From NCBI RefSeq assembly GCF_021283305.1, contig NZ_JAJSOK010000003.1, forward strand, positions 1 to 64,000: a stretch of 64,000 nucleotides of DNA. The letters run 5' to 3'. Source of the stretch: Pseudonocardia kujensis (GTDB lineage: Bacteria; Actinomycetota; Actinomycetes; Mycobacteriales; Pseudonocardiaceae). The translations under genes were made by a program, and so were the position numbers. This document shows, in pieces, positions 58,961 through 64,000 of the stretch (positions within the stretch are counted from its first letter, which is position 1; each line of letters opens with the position of its first letter). Under the pieces are notes generated by a model. It was given only the letters and a program-made list of their open reading frames with translations. It was not told where the DNA came from and searched no databases.

Positions 58961-59740
58961 CTAGCCGAACTTCGGCGGTCGCTTCTGCAGGAACGCCGTG
59001 ATCCCCTCGCGCGCCTCACCGTGCACGAAGAGCTCGTGGATCTGCTCGACCTCGAACCGCTTCCCCTCGTGGAACGGCCGGTCGAAGGCGGCGTCGACGG
59101 TGCGGATCAGCGCGGCCAGAGCGGGCCAGGACAGACCGCTGAGCTGTCCGGCGAGGACGAGCGCGGCCTCCGCGGCCTCCCCGGCGGGCACCAGGCGGTC
59201 GACGAGCCCGATCGCCGCGGCCTCCTCCGCGGGGACCTGGCGGGCGGTGGCCATGATGTCGATGGCCCGGCCGCGCCCGACGAGCCGGGGCAGCCGCTGG
59301 GTGCCCGCGGCGCCCGGGATCAGGCCGAGCCGGACCTCCGGCAGGCCGTACTTCGCCTCCGCGCCGGACACGCGCATGGTGCAGGCCATCGCCAGCTCCA
59401 GCCCGCCGCCGAGGGCCACGCCCTCGACCGCGGCGATGCTGATCAGGTCCGCCTCCGCGAGTCGCTCGACGGCCCCGCGCAGCCGGTCCCCGTAGGCCGC
59501 GAAGGACTCCGCGTCCACGGTGCCGAGGTGCTTGATGTCGGCGCCCGCGGCGAAGAAGCCAGGGATGCCGGAGGTCAGCACCAGCACCCGGGTGTCGCGG
59601 CGCTCCGCCTCGTCGAGCAGCGCGTTCAGGCCGTCGATGATCGGCGGGCCCAGCGCGTTGGCGGGTCTGCGGTCGATCGTCGCGACGAGCACGCCGGGTC
59701 CGGCGTCCTCCCAGCTCACGACCTTGCCGTCGTCGCTCAT
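58961..59740 (-). CDS. Enoyl-CoA hydratase, canonical crotonase
   Basis: The 259-residue crotonase keeps both catalytic Glu: VEGVALGGGLELAMACTMRV and YGLPEVRLGLIPGAAGTQRL. The oxyanion hole is FFAAGADIKHLGT. It is therefore the best candidate in this operon for simple hydration of a trans-2-enoyl-CoA (a BadK-like role before the BadH-like SDR). Spacing to the neighbours is 10-16 bp. Confidence 0.9.
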   Translation of the reverse strand: MSDDGKVVSWEDAGPGVLVATIDRRPANALGPPIIDGLNALLDEAERRDTRVLVLTSGIPGFFAAGADIKHLGTVDAESFAAYGDRLRGAVERLAEADLISIAAVEGVALGGGLELAMACTMRVSGAEAKYGLPEVRLGLIPGAAGTQRLPRLVGRGRAIDIMATARQVPAEEAAAIGLVDRLVPAGEAAEAALVLAGQLSGLSWPALAALIRTVDAAFDRPFHEGKRFEVEQIHELFVHGEAREGITAFLQKRPPKFG

Positions 59741-59750
59741 GGTCGTCCTC

Positions 59751-60596
59751 TCAGGCCCGGCGCGGGAACGCGCTGAAGTCAGGGGTGCGCTTGGCCTTGT
59801 ACGCCTCGCGGCCCTCCTGGGCCTCCTCGGTGGCGTAGAAGAGCAGGTTGGTGTCGTGCGCCAGCTGCTGGAGGCCGGCGAGGCCGTCCTCGGCGGCGTG
59901 GAAGCTCGCCTTGCACAGCCGCAGCGCCATCGGCGAGAGCTGGAGCATCCGCCGGGCCCAGGCGACGGTCTCAGTCTCCAGCTCGGCCAGTGGCACCACG
60001 GAGTTGACCAGGCCCATCTCCTTGGCCTCGACGGCGTCGTACTGCTCGCAGAGCAGCCAGAACTCCTTGGCCCGCTTCTGTCCGACCTGCTGGGCGAGCA
60101 GCCCGGCGCCGAACCCTCCGTCGAACGAGCCGACCTTGGGGCCGACCTGGCCGAACCGGGCGTTGTCCGCCGCGATCGTCAGGTCGCAGGTCAGGTGCAG
60201 CACGTGGCCACCGCCGACGGCGTAGCCCGCCCCCATCGCGACGACGGGCTTGGGCAGCCTTCGGATCTGCACCTGCAGGTCCGTGACGTGGAAGCGTCCG
60301 ACACCCCCGGGCTCCTCGAGGTACCCGGTGTCACCTCGGACGCGCTGGTCACCGCCCGAGCAGAAGGCGTCCGGCCCCTCGCCGGTCAGCACGATCACGC
60401 CGATCGAGCCGTCCTCGCGGGAGCGGGTCAGCGCGTCGGACACCTCGATCAGGGTCTGCGGGCGGAAGGCGTTGCGCACCTCCGGCCTGCAGATCGTGAT
60501 CTTGGCGATGCCGTCGCCGGAGTGGTCCAGACGGATGTCGTCGTACTTCCCGACAGACGTCCACTCCACGGGCAGGCGCGGCCCGGAGACGCGCAT
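59751..60596 (-). CDS. MenB/BadI-type crotonase
   Basis: The 281-residue protein has [60 protein letters not shown] and [20 protein letters not shown]. By sequence it is nearer MenB (dihydroxynaphthoyl-CoA synthase) than BadI. Its start overlaps a BadH-like SDR stop by ATGA, and no other menaquinone gene is near, so a ring-opening hydrolase acting on a cyclic ketoacyl-CoA is preferred. A more BadI-like gene is at 46377. Confidence 0.85.
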   Translation of the reverse strand: MRVSGPRLPVEWTSVGKYDDIRLDHSGDGIAKITICRPEVRNAFRPQTLIEVSDALTRSREDGSIGVIVLTGEGPDAFCSGGDQRVRGDTGYLEEPGGVGRFHVTDLQVQIRRLPKPVVAMGAGYAVGGGHVLHLTCDLTIAADNARFGQVGPKVGSFDGGFGAGLLAQQVGQKRAKEFWLLCEQYDAVEAKEMGLVNSVVPLAELETETVAWARRMLQLSPMALRLCKASFHAAEDGLAGLQQLAHDTNLLFYATEEAQEGREAYKAKRTPDFSAFPRRA

Positions 60597-61354
60597 CAGG
60601 CCATCGTCAGGCCGCCGCTGACGGACAGCGTCTGGCCCGTGATGTAGCCGGCGGCGTCGGAGGCGAAGAACGCGACGGCGGCCGCGACGTCCTCGGGCAC
60701 GGCGAGGCGCTTCATCGGCACGGCCTTGGTCATGCCGCCCAGCACCTTGTCCGCGTCCTGGCCGGAGTTGTCCGCGAACTTGCGCAGCGCCGGGGTGTCC
60801 GTGGGGCCGGGGCACACCGTGTTCGCGGTGACGCCCTTGGTCGCGACCTCGCGAGCGAGGGTCTTGGTGAAGGCGATGGTGCCGCCCTTCGCGCCGGAGT
60901 AGACGGCCTCCAGAGACGAGCCGACCCGGCCGGCGTCGGACCCGATGTTGATGACGCGCCCGAAGCCGCGCTCGATCATCCCGGGCACCACGGCGTGGGT
61001 CACCCGCAGCATGCCCTTGAAGTTGATGTCCAGGATGCGGTCCCAGAACTCCTCGGTCGTCTTCACGAACGGCATGAAGTCGTCCCAGCCCGCGTTGTTG
61101 ACGGCGATCTCGACGGGGCCGAGCTCGTCGGTCACGGTCTTGACCGCGGCCTGCACGGCGGCGCTGTCGGTGACGTCCGCCTGCACGGCGGTGGCGGTGC
61201 CACCGGCGGCGACGATCGACTGCGCGGTGGCCTGCGCGGCCTCCAGGTCGAGGTCGACGACGGCGACCTTGAAGCCGCCTGCGCCGAGGGTGGTGGCGAT
61301 GCCCTGGCCGATGCCCTGGGCGCCGCCGGTGACGAACGCGGTGCGGTTGCTCAT
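60596..61354 (-). CDS. BadH-like 2-hydroxy-alicyclic-acyl-CoA dehydrogenase (SDR)
   Basis: The 252-residue SDR matches BadH of the cyclohexanecarboxylate pathway: [50 protein letters not shown] and [14 protein letters not shown]. Catalytic Ser and Tyr-x3-Lys (VYSGAKGG) are present, and VVDLDLE suggests NAD. It would oxidise the ring hydroxyl to the ketone that the overlapping BadI/MenB-type enzyme hydrolyses. A good ribosome site precedes ATG 61354. Confidence 0.88.
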   Translation of the reverse strand: MSNRTAFVTGGAQGIGQGIATTLGAGGFKVAVVDLDLEAAQATAQSIVAAGGTATAVQADVTDSAAVQAAVKTVTDELGPVEIAVNNAGWDDFMPFVKTTEEFWDRILDINFKGMLRVTHAVVPGMIERGFGRVINIGSDAGRVGSSLEAVYSGAKGGTIAFTKTLAREVATKGVTANTVCPGPTDTPALRKFADNSGQDADKVLGGMTKAVPMKRLAVPEDVAAAVAFFASDAAGYITGQTLSVSGGLTMA

Positions 61355-61377
61355 GAGTTCTCCGTCCTCGGGGATGG

Positions 61378-62292
61378 TCAGGCGTCCTGCAGATGCCAGT
61401 CGATGGGACCGGCGATCAACGAGTGGCTGGTCAGGGTCCGGCCGAGCACCCGCTGGGCCTCCCGCGCGGCCTCGATCACCGCGGGCAGGTCCAGGCCCGT
61501 CTCGACGCCCATCTCGTGGAACATGCTCACCAGGTCCTCGGTGGCGATGTTGCCCGTCGAGCCCTTCGGCACCGGGCAGCCGCCCAGCTCACCGAAGCTG
61601 GCCTCGAAGCTCGTGCAGCCCGCGTCGAGGGCGGCGTAGGCGTTGGCCAGGCCCTGGCCGCGGGTGTTGTGGAAGTGCGCGGTGACCTCCACCCCGGGCA
61701 GCCGCTCGAGCGCCGCGGTGAAGAACTCGCGCGCGTAGGCGGGGTTGCACATGCCGGTGGTGTCGCCGAAGCCGATCTCCGTGGCCCCGGCCTCGGCGAA
61801 GCGCTCGGCCAGGTCCAGCACCCGGCCCAGCTCGACCTTGCCCTCGTAGGGACAGCCGAAGGATGTCGCCACGACGGCGGCGCAGTGCAGGCCCTCGGCC
61901 CGGATCCGCTTGGCCATGACCTCGTTGTCCGCCATGGTCTCCGCGACCGCGCGGTTCACGTTCTTCTTGTTGTGCGTCTCCGAGGCGCTCACGAAGATCG
62001 CGGCCTCGTGAAACGTCTCCCGCACCTTCAGCGCGTTGTCCAGCCCGCGGCTGTTGGGGATCAGGACCATGAGCTTCACGTGGTCCGGGACGTCGATCCG
62101 GTTCAGCACCTCGACACCGTCCGCCAGCTGCGGGATGACGTCCGGACGCACGAAGCTCGCGACCTCGATACGCTCGAAACCCGCCCGTGCCAGGGCCTCG
62201 ATCAGCCGGATCTTGTCGTCGGTCGCGATGCGCTCGGGCTCGTTCTGGAAGCCGTCGCGCGGCCCGACCTCGCGGATGTGGACCTTCGTCAT
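61378..62292 (-). CDS. HMG-CoA lyase-like (MvaB-type)
   Basis: The 304-residue TIM-barrel protein has [62 protein letters not shown] and [20 protein letters not shown]. These are the metal-binding and catalytic signatures of HMG-CoA lyase, which cleaves HMG-CoA to acetoacetate and acetyl-CoA. In terpene and leucine catabolism it is the final step; here it may cleave an HMG-like product. Its start overlaps the CoA-transferase stop by 4 bp. Confidence 0.92.
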   Translation of the reverse strand: MTKVHIREVGPRDGFQNEPERIATDDKIRLIEALARAGFERIEVASFVRPDVIPQLADGVEVLNRIDVPDHVKLMVLIPNSRGLDNALKVRETFHEAAIFVSASETHNKKNVNRAVAETMADNEVMAKRIRAEGLHCAAVVATSFGCPYEGKVELGRVLDLAERFAEAGATEIGFGDTTGMCNPAYAREFFTAALERLPGVEVTAHFHNTRGQGLANAYAALDAGCTSFEASFGELGGCPVPKGSTGNIATEDLVSMFHEMGVETGLDLPAVIEAAREAQRVLGRTLTSHSLIAGPIDWHLQDA

Positions 62293-63500
62293 GACCTCTC
62301 CTGCAGTGCCCGGATGAGGGCGTCGCGGTGTTCGGGGGCGGCGACGGCGACCAGCCGCGCGCCGTACTCGTCGTGGGGACAGCCGCGCAGCCAGGCGCTG
62401 CCGTGCTCGGTGACGACGACATCGACGTCCGCCCGGCCGGTGCTGACCGGACCGCGCAGAGCCGGCACGATCGTCGACGCCCCTCCCGCCGTGGACCGCA
62501 GCGCGATGATCGACCGGGCGCCGGTGCGGGCGGCGGCTCCGGAGAAGTCGGCCTGCCCGCCGATGCCCCCGAGGTAGCGCCCGCCCACGGCCTCGCTCCC
62601 GACCTGACCGGACAGGTCCACCTCGACGGCCGAGTTGATCGCGACGAGGCGACGCAGCCGGGCGAGCACGCCGGGATCATGGGTGTAGCTCGCGGGCCGG
62701 AACCGCACCGGCAGCTCGCCGAGCCTGGCGTAGAGCTCCGCGGAGCCGATGGCGGTGCCGGTGACGAGCACGCCTTCGTCGATCTCCTTGCGCCGCCCGG
62801 TGAGCACGCCCTTCTCCACCAGCCGCAGCACGCCGTCAGTCAGCATGCCGGAGTGGAAGCCGAGGTCGCGGTGGCCCGCCAGGCCGTCCATGATCGCCGT
62901 GGGCAGCGCGCCGACGCCCATCTGCACGGTGTCCCCGTCCTCCACCAGCTCGGCGACGCGCGCGGCGATGGCCTCGTCCACGGCGTCCGGCGCGCGGTCC
63001 GGGGCCTCGGGGACCGGCCGGTCCGTCTCGATGGTCGCGGCGAAGCGGTCGAGTGGGATGCCGGGCGTGCCCGTGGTGGCGGGCATCCGGTGGTTGATCT
63101 CGCCGACCAGGATCCTGCTGTGCCGCACGGCGTCACCGGCGTAGTCCACGCCGATGCCGAGCGAGCACACGCCGTCCGGGCCGGGTGGGGAGACCTGCAC
63201 CAGCCCGACGTCGCCGGGTAGGACGCGCTCGGCGAACAGCCGCGGGAGGACGGAATAGTGCGCAGGCACGACCTGGAGCGTGCGGTTGCGCCGCAGCTCC
63301 CCCATCGCCCCGTACGAGACGAGCGTGACCTCCGGCGGCACCTCGCGCAGCCGCCGGTTGAAGGTCAGCCCGCCGAACGCGCGCACCGGCCCGATATCGG
63401 AGACCTGGTCCAGCAGGGCGTCGACGAGCGGGGTGGCCTCGGCGCCCGCCTGGCTCCACCAGACCCCGGCACCGGCCTGGACGTACGGGCGCAGGTCCAT
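62289..63500 (-). CDS. Acetyl-CoA hydrolase/4-hydroxybutyrate CoA-transferase family
   Basis: The 403-residue paralogue of 12915-14150 shares GVWWSQAGAEATPLVDALLD, DTVQMGVGALPTAIMDGLAG, GGRYLGGIGGQADFSGAAAR and VVTEHGSAWLRG. It lies between the thiolase (2 bp) and the HMG-CoA-lyase-like gene, so it could charge or recycle CoA on acetoacetate or the pathway acid. ATG 63500 is preferred; the frame opens to 63551 inside the thiolase. Confidence 0.9.
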   Translation of the reverse strand: MDLRPYVQAGAGVWWSQAGAEATPLVDALLDQVSDIGPVRAFGGLTFNRRLREVPPEVTLVSYGAMGELRRNRTLQVVPAHYSVLPRLFAERVLPGDVGLVQVSPPGPDGVCSLGIGVDYAGDAVRHSRILVGEINHRMPATTGTPGIPLDRFAATIETDRPVPEAPDRAPDAVDEAIAARVAELVEDGDTVQMGVGALPTAIMDGLAGHRDLGFHSGMLTDGVLRLVEKGVLTGRRKEIDEGVLVTGTAIGSAELYARLGELPVRFRPASYTHDPGVLARLRRLVAINSAVEVDLSGQVGSEAVGGRYLGGIGGQADFSGAAARTGARSIIALRSTAGGASTIVPALRGPVSTGRADVDVVVTEHGSAWLRGCPHDEYGARLVAVAAPEHRDALIRALQERS

Positions 63501-63502
63501 GG

Positions 63503-64000
63503 TCAGACCCGCTGCAGCAGGGTCGCGGTGCCGAGGCCGCCGCCGCAGCACATGGTGACGAGGCCCAGCTCGACGTCACGGCGCTCCATCTCGGCGACGA
63601 TCGCGGCCAGCAGCCGTCCGCCGGTCGCGCCGACGGGGTGGCCCAGGGCTATGGCGCCGCCGTTGACGTTCACCCGGTCCATGTCCGGCTTGAGCTCGCG
63701 CTGCCAGGCGAGCACCACCGAGCTGAACGCCTCGTTGACCTCGAACAGGTCGATGTCGCCGATGGCCAGCCCGTTGCGCTCCAACAGCTTGTGAGTCGCA
63801 GGAATGGGCCCGGTCAGCATGATGACGGGGTCCACGCCGACCGTGGTCTGGTCCAGGATCCTCGCCCTCGGGGTCAACCCGTGGGCGTCGACGGCCTCCT
63901 GCGAGGCCAGCAGGACACCGGCGGCGCCGTCGCAGATCGGGGACGACGTGCCCGCGGTGATCCGGCCGTTCTCGGTGCGGAACACCGTCTTCAGCCCGGC
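63503..64000 (-). CDS. Acetyl-CoA acetyltransferase (thiolase), C-terminal part
   Basis: The gene runs off the right edge; the last 165 residues are present. NGRITAGTSSPICDGAAGVL, GLAIGDIDLFEVNEAFSSVV, VNVNGGAIALGHPVGATGGR (active-site His) and LVTMCCGGGLGTATLLQRV (active-site Cys in CCGGG) identify a thiolase. It would cleave the final 3-ketoacyl-CoA. It is the most upstream gene visible of the minus-strand operon down to 54247. Confidence 0.92.
   Translation of the reverse strand, partial: AGLKTVFRTENGRITAGTSSPICDGAAGVLLASQEAVDAHGLTPRARILDQTTVGVDPVIMLTGPIPATHKLLERNGLAIGDIDLFEVNEAFSSVVLAWQRELKPDMDRVNVNGGAIALGHPVGATGGRLLAAIVAEMERRDVELGLVTMCCGGGLGTATLLQRV

Noticed and set aside
59751..60596. 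Menaquinone biosynthesis gene menB
   Set aside because: Sequence similarity is high, but no other men gene is present, and the gene overlaps a BadH-like SDR within a catabolic operon.

Overview
The window is very G+C-rich, uses many GTG starts, and carries mycofactocin-type dehydrogenases, an F420/flavin luciferase-like oxidoreductase, AcoR/Fis-type regulator debris and several IclR regulators. It looks like an actinomycete (Pseudonocardia, Amycolatopsis, Rhodococcus or Mycolicibacterium type; genus not decided). Nearly everything is accessory catabolism: CoA transferases, acyl-CoA dehydrogenases (ACADs), crotonases, short-chain dehydrogenases (SDRs), a ketone-carboxylase-like complex, kinases and CoA lyases, with many decayed genes and insertion-sequence remnants between operons.

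Layout. 1-4.0 kb: truncated acyl-CoA ligase, a double-domain CaiB CoA transferase, an ACAD remnant and a GntR/FadR regulator. 4.0-7.05 kb: an AtuA-like protein divergent from an NDMA-type (mycofactocin-linked) alcohol dehydrogenase. 7.07-12.4 kb: an A+T-richer island (aldehyde dehydrogenase, SDR, quinone oxidoreductase) flanked by 0.3-kb direct copies of a crotonase 3' end, with an IS110 remnant at one junction. 12.1-16.3 kb: crotonase, CoA transferase/hydrolase, ACAD and mycofactocin-type SDR. 16.4-21.8 kb: histidine kinase, LuxR regulator, a CaiB and an IclR that share an operator-like motif. 21.8-23.2 kb: decayed luciferase-like and AcoR/Fis-like genes.

23.2-35.9 kb: one collinear minus-strand block. 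It runs ACAD, CaiB, CitE lyase, MaoC hydratase, IclR, aldehyde dehydrogenase, SDR, zinc-ribbon protein, HyuA-like, HyuB-like, small protein, alpha/beta hydrolase. A 21-bp palindrome (arms GTGTGCCGTT / AACGGCACAC) lies just before the aldehyde dehydrogenase, and weaker copies precede the IclR, the ACAD operon and a distant MmgE/PrpD gene, so the IclR probably controls all of them. The enzymes read as alcohol to ketone, ketone carboxylation, and cleavage of a dicarboxylyl-CoA.

36-44.3 kb: MFS transporter, remnants of IS4, IS481 and IS110 elements, another IclR, an orphan [2Fe-2S] subunit beside a broken FAD subunit, MmgE/PrpD, a membrane protein, an integrase stub beside a tRNA 3' end, and a second broken acyl-CoA ligase. 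44.4-54.2 kb: reductase and crotonase facing a plus-strand operon of BadI-like hydrolase, ACAD, SDR, APH-like kinase, small protein, two CrtC/AttH-like proteins and an orphan 438-aa protein. 54.25-64 kb: a convergent minus-strand operon of thiolase (cut by the window edge), CoA transferase, HMG-CoA-lyase-like, BadH-like SDR, BadI/MenB-like, three crotonases, luciferase-like oxidoreductase, third CrtC/AttH-like protein and second APH-like kinase. A perfect 20-bp hairpin separates the two operons. Together the last two operons suggest aerobic breakdown of an alicyclic or isoprenoid acid as CoA thioesters, with a kinase step on a hydroxyacyl-CoA and ring opening by BadH/BadI-type enzymes. The substrate cannot be read from sequence.
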